NCBI RefSeq assembly: GCF_040253635.1
Contig: NZ_JBEJGX010000003.1
Span: 2,604,001 to 2,668,000, forward strand
Source: Streptomyces sp. Edi2
GTDB taxonomy: Bacteria > Actinomycetota > Actinomycetes > Streptomycetales > Streptomycetaceae
Direction of reading: 5' to 3'
Length of the DNA stretch: 64,000 bases
Shown here: positions 23,170 to 31,631 of the stretch, piece by piece
Layout of the letters: each line of letters starts with the position of its first letter
Position numbering within the stretch: the first letter of the stretch is position 1
Notes under the pieces: model-generated
The model's input: the letters and a program-made list of their open reading frames with translations, nothing else
The model's database searches: none
What the model was told of the DNA's origin: nothing
Translations under genes and position numbers: made by a program

Positions 23170-23928
23170 CTACTCCCCTTCTGCTGCCGTCAAGGGTACG
23201 CGGTGCAGCCGTCCGCGCGCGACCAGCTCCAGCACCGTCGCGCAGGCCGCCGCCTGCACCGCCAGCAGGGCGACCAGCACGAACAGCTGCACCGCGCCCG
23301 CCTGTACGGGGGAGGCGCCGCCCAGCAGCATCCCGACGAAGGCGCCGGGCAGCGTGACCAATCCCACGGTCCGGGTCTGGTCGAGCCCCGGCAGCAGGGC
23401 GTCCGAGGCGGCCGGGCGGGCGACCTCCATCCGGGCGTCGCGGTCCGGCAGCCCCAGCGCGAGGCCCGCCTCGAACTCGCCGTGCCGGGTCTTCAGCTCG
23501 TCCAGCGCCCGCCGCCCGCCCAGGACGGTGGCGGTCAGCGCGCCGCCGATCAGGATGCCCGCGACGGGGATGAGGGTCAGGCCGCGCGGCGGGACCAGGC
23601 CGGTGAGCAGCAGCAGGCCGACGACCGGCACGACCCCGGCGGCGATCGGTGCGGCGGCCCACCACCAGGTGCGGTTCCGGGTGATCCGGCGGCCGGCGGT
23701 TCGTACCGCCACCGCGAACATCAGCACGAGGAAGCTCAGCAGCCAGGGGAGGGCGTGCACCACCCAGCCGATGAGGTAGGAGACGGCGGCGAGTTGGGCG
23801 GCGGCGCGCACTCCGGCGATGGCGATGGCCCGGGCATGGCCGAGGCGCGCCAGCGCGGCGAGGGCCACCGCGGCGGCCAGCAGGACGGCGAGGACGACCC
23901 CGAGGGTGACGTTGACCGGCAGCAGCAC
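23170..23928 (-). CDS. FetB/UPF0014-family ABC transporter permease
   Basis: A 252-residue permease with about seven helices, of the YbbM/FetB group (UPF0014). In E. coli FetAB exports iron under oxidative stress. Family-like segments are IAIAGVRAAAQLAAVSYLIGW, IPVAGILIGGALTATVL, the cytoplasmic LALGLPDRDARMEVARPA, and TRTVGLVTLPGAFVGMLLGGASPVQAG. The start is GTG at 23928. No ATP-binding partner (FetA) is adjacent, so either the ATPase is encoded elsewhere or the protein works alone. It ends about 60 bp upstream of the riboswitch for the Mn exporter, making a small metal-efflux neighbourhood. Confidence 0.8.
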   Translation of the reverse strand: MLLPVNVTLGVVLAVLLAAAVALAALARLGHARAIAIAGVRAAAQLAAVSYLIGWVVHALPWLLSFLVLMFAVAVRTAGRRITRNRTWWWAAAPIAAGVVPVVGLLLLTGLVPPRGLTLIPVAGILIGGALTATVLGGRRALDELKTRHGEFEAGLALGLPDRDARMEVARPAASDALLPGLDQTRTVGLVTLPGAFVGMLLGGASPVQAGAVQLFVLVALLAVQAAACATVLELVARGRLHRVPLTAAEGE

Positions 23929-24048
23929 GCGCTCACTGTAGGGCGGCGACAGGGGCGCACACGCGGGAGCGGTTCAACCGGAGTGCCGTGATGTATTTGT
24001 GGTGCCCCGTCAACTCCCCTTGAACTGACGTGAGCATGTCGCCACTCT

Positions 24049-24112
24049 GTTACCTGGTGCCCATCCCCTGGAAACCCCACATCGTCACCATGGGGCGGCA
24101 CCGCACGGTAAC
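24049..24112 (+). promoter_or_regulatory. Structured leader before the secreted HNH nuclease gene
   Basis: Nested complementary segments can form a long stem: GTTACC (24049-24054) with GGTAAC (24107-24112), GGTGCC (24056-24061) with GGCACC (24097-24102), and CAT with ATG inside. The structure ends 25 bases before the ATG, leaving GGGAG free. It does not match any riboswitch I can name. A TTGAAC at about 24020 may be part of the promoter. Confidence 0.45.
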
Positions 24113-24137
24113 TTCCCCCCACATTCCGGGAGTTTCG

Positions 24138-24782
24138 ATGAAAAAGGTCTACGCGCGTCGAGTTTCCCTCGCCGCGGGATCGGCGGCGGCGCTGGTCTGC
24201 ACGCTGGCGCTCAGCAGCCAGTCCGCCCAGGCGGCACCGCCCAGCCCGCCGGACGCGGCCACCGCACGGACGTACCTGACCCAGATCAAGGAACAGGCCG
24301 AGGGCCCGCAGGACGGCTACAGCCGCGACAAGTTCCCGCACTGGATCGACCAGGGCAAGAACTGCAACACCCGCGAGGTGGTGCTCAAGCGCGACGGCAC
24401 GGACGTGCAGCAGGACGGCAGCTGCGCGGCGACCAGCGGCAAGTGGGTCTCGGCCTACGACGGCGCGACCTGGACCAAACCGGCCGACCTCGACATCGAT
24501 CACGTCGTACCGCTGTCGGAGGCCTGGAAGTCGGGCGCCGCACAGTGGACCACCGCGCGCCGCCAGGAGCTGGCCAACGACCTCACCCACTCCCAGCTGA
24601 TCGCCGTCACCGACAACGTCAACCAGGAGAAGGGTGACAAGGACCCGGCGAAGTGGCTGCCGCCGAAGGCCTCCTACCACTGCGAGTACGCCCGGATGTG
24701 GGTGTCGGTGAAGCATGAGTACGGCATGACCGCGGACTCCGCGGAGAAGGCAGCGCTGAAGAAGATCCTGGACGGCTGCTGA
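24138..24782 (+). CDS. Secreted HNH nuclease (DUF1524/GmrSD C-terminal type)
   Basis: A 214-residue exported nuclease. The signal peptide is clear: MKKVYARRVSLAAGSAAALV, then LSSQSAQAA with cleavage near AQA. The catalytic beta-beta-alpha-metal motif reads DLDIDHVVPLSEAWKSGA, and the downstream THSQLIAVTDNVNQEKGDKDPAKWLPP carries the Asn and Lys/Asp typical of HNH nucleases of the DUF1524 group. Cysteines (NCNTRE, GSCAAT, YHCEYA, DGC at the end) probably form two disulfides, as expected outside the cell. Streptomyces secrete such enzymes to scavenge DNA. ATG 24138 has GGGAG upstream. It is followed by a strong terminator and appears monocistronic. Confidence 0.9.
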   Translation: MKKVYARRVSLAAGSAAALVCTLALSSQSAQAAPPSPPDAATARTYLTQIKEQAEGPQDGYSRDKFPHWIDQGKNCNTREVVLKRDGTDVQQDGSCAATSGKWVSAYDGATWTKPADLDIDHVVPLSEAWKSGAAQWTTARRQELANDLTHSQLIAVTDNVNQEKGDKDPAKWLPPKASYHCEYARMWVSVKHEYGMTADSAEKAALKKILDGC

Positions 24783-24819
24783 GCGACCCCGTTCCGCGGA
24801 TGCCCGCGGAGCCGGTCCC

Positions 24820-24858
24820 GCGCGCCCGTCGGCCGAAACCACCGGCCGGCGGGCGCGC
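24820..24858 (+). terminator. Hairpin terminator after the HNH nuclease
   Basis: Arms of 16 bases (GCGCGCCCGTCGGCCG and its near-complement, one G-U pair in RNA) around the loop AAACCAC, 38 bp after the nuclease stop. It isolates the nuclease from the PhoD-like gene that begins at 24928. Confidence 0.8.
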
Positions 24859-24927
24859 CGCCGCCCCGGTCCCCCGCCGCGCCCGTCGTGCTCCTATCCT
24901 CTGACCACGACGAGTGGGGAGACACCG

Positions 24928-26676
24928 ATGGCCGGACTGCGCTTGGGCCCGCTGCTGCGCTACGTCGACGCACGGAGCGCGACGGTGTGGGTGGAGACCG
25001 ATGAGCCGTGCGTGGTGCACATCCGCTGCGACGGCGGTGCGGCCGGCGCGGAACGGACCTGGCAGGTGGCCGGGCACCACTATGCGCTGGTCCCGGTGAC
25101 CGGCCTCGCGCCCGGCACCGAGACGCCCTACGAGGTCCTGCTGGAAGAGCTGGGGGCGCCTCCCGGAGGTGACCCGGGGACGGTCTGGCCGCCGCCCGGC
25201 AGCCGCTTCCCGGCGAGCACGATCCGTACGCTGCCCGCCTCCCCCGACCAGCCGCTGCATTTCGCCTTCGGCTCCTGCCGCTGGTCGGCGACGCCCTCGA
25301 ACGCGGCGCACGACCCGGTGGGTCCGGACGCCCTGGACACCCTCGCCGCCACGCTGGCCGCCGATCCCGGCCGGCCGCGCCCCGACGTGCTGCTCCTGCT
25401 GGGCGACCAGGTCTACGCCGACCAGACCTCCGAGGCGACCGCCCGTGTGCTGGCCGGCCGCCGCGATATCAGCGAGCCGCCCTGGAAGCAGGTCGCGGAC
25501 TTCGAGGAGTACACCCACCTCTACTACGAGTCCTGGCTCGACCCGGAGGTCCGCTGGCTGCTGTCCACGGTCCCCAGCTGCATGATCTTCGACGACCACG
25601 ATGTGATCGACGACTGGAACACCTCGGCGGCCTGGGTGGCCCGGATGCGGGCGACCCCCTGGTGGCGGGAGCGGATACTCGGCGGCCTGATGTCGTACTG
25701 GGTCCACCAGCACCTGGGCAACCTCTCGCCCGCCGAGCTGGCCGCCGACGAGCTGTACGCGCGGGTGCGGGCGCTGCCGGACGCGACGGACGCGGTACGG
25801 GAGTTCGCGGCCGGCGCGGAGGCCGATCCGGCGTGCGCACGCTGGAGTTACCGCCGCGACTTCGGCCGGGTGCGGCTCGTCATGATCGACACCCGGGCCA
25901 CCCGCGTGCTGGACGAGAGCAACCGCGCGATGCTCGACAAGGCCGAGGGCGAATGGCTGCGGCAGGCGGTGCTGGAGGGGCGCGGCGGCTACGACCACCT
26001 GCTGCTGGGCAGTTCGCTGCCCTGGCTGCTGCCCCATCTCATCCATGCCGCGGAGGGCTGGAACGCCGCGCTGTGCGCCGGCGAGCGCGGCCCCCGCTGG
26101 GCCCGCAGGAGCGAATCCCTGCGCCAGCGCGCCGACCTGGAGCACTGGGCGGCCTTCCCCGGTTCGTTCACCGCGCTCACCGAGCTGATCGCCGAGGCCG
26201 GCGGCGGTGCGGACGCGCCGGCGACGGTCTGTGTGCTGTCCGGGGATGTGCACCACGCCTATGTGGCCGAGCCGCACTGGCGCGGCGCCGGGCCGCACCC
26301 CACGAGCCGGGTGCTGCAACTGACCTGCTCCCCCGTTCACAACAGCATCCCCGGCTCGCTGCAGGCCGGTTTCCGCTTCGGCTGGAGCCGGTCGGGCCGC
26401 TGGCTGGGCAAGCTGCTGGCCCGGCACGGGCGGCTGGCCCGCCCGGTGGTGAAGTGGCGGCGTACGGGCGGCCCGTGGTTCGGCAATCAGCTGATGACGC
26501 TGACCCTGGCGGGCCGGACGGCGCGCCTCGCCCTGGACCAGACCCGCCGGGAGAAGCGGGGCGGCGTCCGGCTCGTCACGGTCTGGCGGGCGGCGTTGTC
26601 CGATGCGCGGGTTGCCGGGAAATCCGGTGATGCGGGCGGGCGTGCCCCGGGAACCGAACGACCGAAGACCGGATGA
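24928..26676 (+). CDS. PhoD-like metallophosphatase (alkaline phosphatase D family), no signal peptide
   Basis: A 582-residue protein. An N-terminal fibronectin-like domain (TVWVETDEPCVVHIRC) is followed by a PhoD-type metallophosphatase core: FAFGSCRW, LLLLGDQVYAD, MIFDDHDVIDDW, LVMIDTRATR, LGSSLPWLLP and VLSGDVHHAY, matching the metal ligands of the family (Cys/Asp, Asp, Asn/His, His). Secreted PhoD enzymes hydrolyse phosphodiesters and teichoic acids, but this member lacks a signal peptide and is longer, so it is probably cytoplasmic with an unknown phosphoester substrate. ATG 24928 has GGGGAG upstream. The basic C-terminal region is variable. Confidence 0.88.
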   Translation: MAGLRLGPLLRYVDARSATVWVETDEPCVVHIRCDGGAAGAERTWQVAGHHYALVPVTGLAPGTETPYEVLLEELGAPPGGDPGTVWPPPGSRFPASTIRTLPASPDQPLHFAFGSCRWSATPSNAAHDPVGPDALDTLAATLAADPGRPRPDVLLLLGDQVYADQTSEATARVLAGRRDISEPPWKQVADFEEYTHLYYESWLDPEVRWLLSTVPSCMIFDDHDVIDDWNTSAAWVARMRATPWWRERILGGLMSYWVHQHLGNLSPAELAADELYARVRALPDATDAVREFAAGAEADPACARWSYRRDFGRVRLVMIDTRATRVLDESNRAMLDKAEGEWLRQAVLEGRGGYDHLLLGSSLPWLLPHLIHAAEGWNAALCAGERGPRWARRSESLRQRADLEHWAAFPGSFTALTELIAEAGGGADAPATVCVLSGDVHHAYVAEPHWRGAGPHPTSRVLQLTCSPVHNSIPGSLQAGFRFGWSRSGRWLGKLLARHGRLARPVVKWRRTGGPWFGNQLMTLTLAGRTARLALDQTRREKRGGVRLVTVWRAALSDARVAGKSGDAGGRAPGTERPKTG

Positions 26677-26891
26677 TCCGGACGCTCCGGTTCCGGTAGC
26701 TGCCGGGCAGGCGTCCCGAAGGGCGCGGCGGCCGGGCAGCCACCCCGGGATTCCGGCGCATTCTTTGCTCACCCCGGGTGCCGCAACGGCGGATCGGGCG
26801 GTGATGATGGGGCGCACCTTTGCCCGTCGCCCGCACTCTCGGGCGGCCGCGCCCGCGCGCCGGCCGTCCGCCGCCCCAGGGAGAGCCCCTT

Positions 26892-28982
26892 TTGGCCGCC
26901 GACCATCTCGCCGACTGCCAACCACGACCCGCTCTCGCCCTCGTCGGTGCGGGGCCGCGCGGGACGAGCGTGCTGGAGCGGATCTGCGCCTCGGCCGCCG
27001 AACTGGCCCCGGGCGCCCGGCTGACGGTCCATGTCATCGACCCCGCCCCGCCCGGCGCCGGCCAGGTGTGGCGCACCGCCCAGCCCCCCGAGCTGCTGAT
27101 GAACACCGTGGCCTCACAGGTCACGCTGTTCACCGACGACAGCGTCGAGTGCGCGGGTCCGATACGTACCGGGCCGAGCCTGTACGCCTGGGAGGGCTGC
27201 GAGGTCGGCCCGGACGACTATCCGGGGCGTGCGCTGTACGGCCGCTATCTGGAGTGGGTCTTCGGCCGTACCGTGCGCACCGCTCCCGACGGGGTGACGG
27301 TGGTGGTGCACCGGTCCCGCGCGGTGCACCTGGCCGAGACCCCCGACGGCTCGCAGTCGCTCGCCCTCGACGACGGCCGGACGCTGCACGGGCTGGGGGC
27401 GGTCGTGCTCGCCCAGGGCCATCTGCCGGCCGCGGCCGGCCCGGAGCAACGACGCCTGGCCGGCTACGCCGCCGGGCACGGCCTGCACTACCTCCCGCCC
27501 GCCAACCCCGCCGACCTCTCCGCCCCTCTGGCGGCACTGGCCCCGGGCCGCCCGGTACTGCTGCGCGGTCTCGGCCTCAACTTCTTCGATCACATGGCGC
27601 TGCTGACCACGGCCCGCGGCGGGCGGTTCGTGGACGGTGCCGACGGGGCGCTGACCTATCTGCCGTCCGGCCGCGAGCCCCGGCTGTACGCGGGCTCCCG
27701 CCGCGGCATCCCGTACCACGCACGCGGCGACAACGCGAAGGGCGCACACGGCCGTCATCTGCCGCTGCTGCTGACGCCGGACGTGATAGCGGCCTTCCGC
27801 AAGCGCGCGGACTCCGGCGATCTGCCCGACTTCCTGACGGAGGTCTGGCCCCTGGTGGCCAAGGAGGTGGAGGCGGTCTACTACGAGGCGCTGCTGAGGC
27901 GGCGCGGTGCGGGCGGCGGGGCAGGAAGTGCGGGCAGCGCGGACGGCGCCGGCGGTGAGCCGGGCCACCGCTTCCTGGAGCGCTTCCGGGAGCGCTTCCT
28001 GAGCAGCGCACACCGCGGCACCGACGAGGCCGACGTCCTGGACGCCTTCGGGATCGCCCCGGCCGAACGCTGGGACTGGGACCGGATCGCCCGGCCGCAC
28101 GCGGAGCGGTCGTTCGCCGACCGGGCCGCGTTCCGGGAGTGGCTGCTGGGACACCTGCGCCAGGACATCGCGCACGCCCGCCAGGACAATGTGTCCGGCC
28201 CGCTCAAGGCGGCCCTCGACGTGCTGCGGGACCTGCGCAACGAGCTGCGGCAGATCGTCGACCACGGCGGGCTGGCCGGTGCCTCCCGTCACCGGCACCT
28301 GGACCGCTGGTACACCCCGCTGAACGCCTTCTTGTCCATCGGACCGCCGCGGCGCCGGATCGAGGAGATGACCGCGCTGATCGAGGCGGGGGTGCTGGAG
28401 GTGATTGGCCCCCGGATGACCGTCCGGCTCGGCGGCGCCGACGGCCGCGGGCCCGGTTTCACGGCCCATTCGCCGGATGTCGCGGGCTCGGAGGTGACGG
28501 CGACGGCGCTGATCGAGGCGCGGCTGCCGGAACCGGATCTGCGGCACACCGCGGACCCGCTGCTGGCCCGGCTGCTGGCCGAGGGCGGCTGCCGGCCGCA
28601 CACCGCGGACGGCTACGAAACGGGCGGCCTCGATGTGTCGCCGAGCCCGTACCACCTCATCGCGGCGGACGGCGCACGCCACCCGCGGCGCTTCGCGGTC
28701 GGGGTACCCACGGAGGGGGTGCACTGGGTGACGGCGGCGGGGGCCCGTCCAGGGGTGGGGTCGGTCACATTGGCCGACACGGACGCCGTGGCACGGGCGG
28801 CGCTGCGGGCTGTGATGACGGGTGCGGCGACGGGGGCACGGATGGCCGCGACGGGGCCGGAGACGGGAAGCAGGCCGGGGACGGGAAGCAGGCCGGAAAC
28901 GGGAAGCGGGCCGGGAACGCGCGCGGCCACGGTGGCCGGCTCGGCGGTTTCCGGCCCAAGGTCCGATTCGGCCAGAAGTTGA
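26892..28982 (+). CDS. FAD/NAD(P)-binding protein, large
   Basis: A 696-residue protein of the NAD_binding_9 type seen in actinobacteria. The Rossmann motif LALVGAGPRGTSVLERI lies near the N-terminus. Further nucleotide-binding segments include VVLAQGHLP and RPVLLRGLGLNFFDHM, and a long alpha-helical middle (LERFRERFLSSAHRGTDEAD) follows. Related proteins occur with siderophore, lantibiotic or natural-product genes, but no activity is established here. TTG 26892 is chosen because GGGAGAG ends six bases upstream; an earlier TTG at 26820 has no such site. The last 40 residues are a low-complexity repeat (TGSRPGTGSRPETGSGPGT). No ATG or GTG start is near. Confidence 0.75.
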   Translation: MAADHLADCQPRPALALVGAGPRGTSVLERICASAAELAPGARLTVHVIDPAPPGAGQVWRTAQPPELLMNTVASQVTLFTDDSVECAGPIRTGPSLYAWEGCEVGPDDYPGRALYGRYLEWVFGRTVRTAPDGVTVVVHRSRAVHLAETPDGSQSLALDDGRTLHGLGAVVLAQGHLPAAAGPEQRRLAGYAAGHGLHYLPPANPADLSAPLAALAPGRPVLLRGLGLNFFDHMALLTTARGGRFVDGADGALTYLPSGREPRLYAGSRRGIPYHARGDNAKGAHGRHLPLLLTPDVIAAFRKRADSGDLPDFLTEVWPLVAKEVEAVYYEALLRRRGAGGGAGSAGSADGAGGEPGHRFLERFRERFLSSAHRGTDEADVLDAFGIAPAERWDWDRIARPHAERSFADRAAFREWLLGHLRQDIAHARQDNVSGPLKAALDVLRDLRNELRQIVDHGGLAGASRHRHLDRWYTPLNAFLSIGPPRRRIEEMTALIEAGVLEVIGPRMTVRLGGADGRGPGFTAHSPDVAGSEVTATALIEARLPEPDLRHTADPLLARLLAEGGCRPHTADGYETGGLDVSPSPYHLIAADGARHPRRFAVGVPTEGVHWVTAAGARPGVGSVTLADTDAVARAALRAVMTGAATGARMAATGPETGSRPGTGSRPETGSGPGTRAATVAGSAVSGPRSDSARS

Positions 28983-29016
28983 ACTTGCAAGTACTGCTTA
29001 GGTGTCCCTAACCTCT
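28983..29016 (+). promoter_or_regulatory. Two palindromes upstream of the DoxX gene
   Basis: A perfect 10-bp palindrome ACTTGCAAGT (28983-28992) and, six bases on, TTAGGTGTCCCTAACCTCT (28998-29016), which matches the DmdR/IdeR iron-box consensus TTAGGTTAGGCTAACCTAA at 13 of 19 positions. They lie 46-79 bases upstream of the DoxX start, the right place for operators. The first resembles sites of MarR-type regulators. Both assignments are by eye. Confidence 0.45.
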
Positions 29017-29061
29017 GTCTCCGACGGTTACCTCGTCCCCAGAAACCGTAGGAGTCCCCAC

Positions 29062-29526
29062 ATGTCCGCACCCCTGCCCTCGCTCATCCAGAGATCAGCC
29101 CCGCACGTGCACGCGCTCTTCCGCATCGTCGTCGGGCTGCTCTTCGCCTGCCACGGCGCGTCCTCCCTCTTCGGCGTCCTCGGTGGCGCCATGGGCCAGG
29201 GCGGCACCATCCCCACCGGCACCTGGCCGGGCTGGTACGCCGCCGTGATCCAGCTGGCGGGCGGCATCCTCGTGATGCTCGGCCTGGGCACCCGCCCCGC
29301 GGCGTTCATCAGCTCCGGCTCGATGGCGTACGCGTACTTCTCCATGCACCAGGGCTCGGCGCTGTGGCCGATACAGAACGGCGGTGAGGCCGCCGCGATG
29401 TTCTGCTGGGCCTTCCTGCTGATCTTCTTCTCCGGCCCCGGGACGTGGGCACTCGACCGGGTCTTCTTCGGCGAGGGCCGGCAGGAGCAGGCTTCGACCG
29501 CGCGCCAGGAGCCTTCCGCCGCCTGA
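29062..29526 (+). CDS. DoxX family membrane protein
   Basis: A 154-residue protein with four membrane helices (ALFRIVVGLLFACHGASSLFG, WYAAVIQLAGGILVMLGLG, PAAFISSGSMAYAYFSMHQ, GEAAAMFCWAFLLIFFSGPG). DoxX proteins belong to a quinol/thiosulfate oxidoreductase-related superfamily; in mycobacteria a DoxX protein works with superoxide dismutase and a thiosulfate sulfurtransferase in redox protection. The RIVVGLLFACHG and NGGEAA motifs are typical. ATG 29062 has AGGAG seven bases upstream. It has its own promoter with two candidate operators and a terminator, so it is monocistronic. Confidence 0.9.
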   Translation: MSAPLPSLIQRSAPHVHALFRIVVGLLFACHGASSLFGVLGGAMGQGGTIPTGTWPGWYAAVIQLAGGILVMLGLGTRPAAFISSGSMAYAYFSMHQGSALWPIQNGGEAAAMFCWAFLLIFFSGPGTWALDRVFFGEGRQEQASTARQEPSAA

Positions 29527-29538
29527 CCCACGCGCGCC

Positions 29539-29569
29539 GGCGGGGCCCGGCGCACCACCGGCCCCGCCC
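29539..29569 (+). terminator. Terminator after DoxX
   Basis: GC-rich stem: GGCGGGGCC pairs with GGCCCCGCC, extended by CGG/CCG across one bulge, loop about 7 bases, then CCCTTCAC. It starts 12 bp after the DoxX stop. The 250 bp that follow carry imperfect CCCCCGTAC-type repeats and no gene. Confidence 0.7.
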
Positions 29570-29825
29570 CTTCACACGGCCCGTACGGCATCGCCGCTGT
29601 ACGGGCCGTGCGACATCTCCGCCGTGCGCGGCGCCCGGCATCTCCCCCGTACACGGAGCCCGCCCCTCGTACGCGCCGCGCGGCACCTCCCCCGTACGCC
29701 CGCGGGCGCTGCGCCGTGCACCCGGGCCCGGCGCCCGCGAGGCCCAGGCGTACGCTGTATGGCTGTAGGGCCGCCCCTGCCGCACCGAGCGACGTCGCGG
29801 CGGGGTTCGGACCGGGAGCAGGGCG

Positions 29826-30476
29826 TTGCTGGAAAAGCTGGGGTCCCTCAGCGGCACCCCTTGGGTGTATGTGATCGTCAGTCTCTCGATCGTTCTCGAT
29901 GTGTTCGTGCCGATACTGCCCAGCGGATTCCTGGTGATCGCCGCGGCCACCACGGCCGCCGGCACCGGCACCGCGGCGGCGGTGGGCGGTGCCGAGGTCA
30001 CCTCGTCCGTCCACGCCGGCAGCCACCCGGCCGAGATCTTCTCCCTGATGTTGTGCGCGGCCAGCGCCTCGGTGCTCGGCGACATGGCCGCCTACCGGCT
30101 CGCCTGGCGCGGCGGCGACCGCTTCGACCGCGCCATCGGCCGCTCCCGCCGCCTGACGGCGGCGCAGAAACGTCTCGGCACGGCGCTGACGCGAGGCGGC
30201 GGCGGCATCGTCGTGCTGGCCCGCTTCGCACCCGCCGGACGCTCGGTGGTCAGCCTCGGTGCCGGAGTTGCGCACCGTACGGTCCGCGAATTCCTCCCCT
30301 GGTCCGCGCTGGCCTCCCTCGCCTGGGCCGCCTACAGCGTCAGCCTCGGCTACTTCGGCGGGCAATGGCTCGGCACATCCTGGGTGAGCACTGCCCTCTC
30401 CGTGCTGGCCCTCTTCGCCGCCGGCTCCGCGGCCGCCTACCTGATGCGCCGTCCGGACCACGCTGCCGCCGACTGA
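29826..30476 (+). CDS. DedA-family membrane protein
   Basis: A 216-residue membrane protein of the DedA/SNARE-associated family, whose members flip lipids such as undecaprenyl phosphate or phosphatidylethanolamine and support membrane potential. Features are the N-terminal re-entrant region (YVIVSLSIVLDVFVPILPSGFLVIAAA), VLARFAPAGRSVVSLGAGVAHRTVREFLPW, which corresponds to the family's F/YxxxR and GxxxxPG region, and two C-terminal helices. The usual PG of the motif is replaced by GA here. The start is TTG 29826 with GGGAG upstream. A second DedA gene lies at 56812. Function beyond family is inferred. Confidence 0.8.
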   Translation: MLEKLGSLSGTPWVYVIVSLSIVLDVFVPILPSGFLVIAAATTAAGTGTAAAVGGAEVTSSVHAGSHPAEIFSLMLCAASASVLGDMAAYRLAWRGGDRFDRAIGRSRRLTAAQKRLGTALTRGGGGIVVLARFAPAGRSVVSLGAGVAHRTVREFLPWSALASLAWAAYSVSLGYFGGQWLGTSWVSTALSVLALFAAGSAAAYLMRRPDHAAAD

Positions 30477-30610
30477 CGGGGACCGTGGCGACCGGCAGGC
30501 CCGGGCCCCGGGGCCTCGGCTGCCCGCGGGGGCCACCAGCCGGCGCCGGCCGTCCGCCGACCACCGGCCGCCGGCCACCGCTCCGTCGCCCGCCGACCAC
30601 CGCCTGTCGC

Positions 30611-30661
30611 CCACGGGCCACCGGCCACGGGCCACCGGCCACCGGCCACCGGCCACCGGCA
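30611..30661. repeat. Tandem 7-bp repeat (CCACCGG)
   Basis: CCACCGG recurs about six times, with CCACGGG variants at the start, within the 232-bp gap between DedA and the GNAT reading frame. It continues a looser set of CGCC/CCACC repeats from 30540 on. There is no coding signal. Confidence 0.75.
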
Positions 30662-30708
30662 CGGAATCCCTTGGCCCGCTGTCAGACCCCGGTGCGACGA
30701 TGGAGCGC

Positions 30709-31316
30709 ATGAGCGGCACCCACGACAGCGACGGCTCACTCACCCCTGGCGGCACCGCCCCCGGCGGCACCCCTCCCGGCGCCGCGGCCCCCCGCACCCC
30801 GGCCCGCGGCACCTGGCGTCCCCGCCCCGAAACCGCCCGGGACATACCGGCCGTCCGCCGGATCAACCTCGCCGCCTTCGAGACGGCCGGTGAGGCGGAC
30901 CTCGTCGACGCGTTGCGCCGCGACCCGGCGGCCTGGCTGCCGGGGCTGTCCTTCGTCACCGAGGCACCGGACGGCACCCCCGTCGCCCATGCGCTGCTGA
31001 CGCGCTGTCATGTCGACGACGTCCCCGCCGTGGCACTCGCCCCTGCGCGGTGCTGCCCGGGTACCAGAAGCGCGGTGCGGGCGGCGCGGTGATCAGGGCG
31101 CTCCTTCGGGCGGCGCGGGAAGCCGGCGAGCAGACCGCGATCGTGCTCGGCCATCCGCCGTATTACCCACGCTTCGGATTCGCCCCGGCCGCCACCCGGT
31201 TCGGCATCCTGCCCCCGCAGCCCTGGCCGGACGATGCCTTCATGGCACTGTCCCTGGACGGCTCCCCGCCCCCGCGCGGCACGGTGCGCTACGCCACGGC
31301 GTTCGGCATCACCTGA
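30709..31316 (+). pseudogene. GNAT acetyltransferase gene with a -1 frameshift
   Basis: Two overlapping frames together give one GNAT protein. The first (MSGTHDSDGS... to HVDDVPAVALAP) covers motifs C and D; the second (VLPGYQKRGAGGAVIRALLRAA... YYPRFGFAPAATRFGI) carries the acetyl-CoA loop Q-K-R-G-A-G-G and the C-terminal half. The break lies at about 31037-31047, where one extra base in CCCCTGCGCGGTG would restore LAPCAVLPGYQKRG, the usual sequence of this family. It is either a recent frameshift or a sequencing/assembly error in a C-run. The start is uncertain between ATG 30700 and 30709. The intact protein would be about 200 residues. Confidence 0.8.
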
Positions 31317-31631
31317 CCCCTGCCCTGCCCCCCTGCATCGCCTGCCCCAGGCCCTGCCCGCCCCGTCACTACTCTGCCCTGCCCTACCCGGGCCCGCGTT
31401 GCCCGCCGTCGGCCGTGCACTGCGGACACCGGCCGCGCGCTGCCGAGGCCGGCTGTGCGCTGCCGACGCCGGGCAGGGGGCAGGGCGCGAGACCGATACG
31501 GAGTAAAGTCGACCGTCACCACCCCGCCCACCGTCTTCCGCGAGCGCCTGCCGCTCCCCCGGCGCCGGACCGGCGCCACCACAGCGGCACCCTTGGGACG
31601 GGCCCCCACCACACACACGAGGCACACTTCG
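31317..31631. other. 315-bp gap with CTGCC repeats
   Basis: The first half is built of CCTGCCC/GCCCTGC units (31320-31390), then GCCGAGGCCGGCTGTGCGCTGCC-type near-repeats. A TAAAGT at 31504-31509, after a purine-rich GGGCGCGAG stretch, may be the -10 of the methyltransferase promoter, without a clear -35. No gene is seen here. Confidence 0.4.

Noticed and set aside
24049..24112. ydaO (c-di-AMP) riboswitch
   Set aside because: Known core elements of that RNA are missing, although the neighbouring gene is exported.
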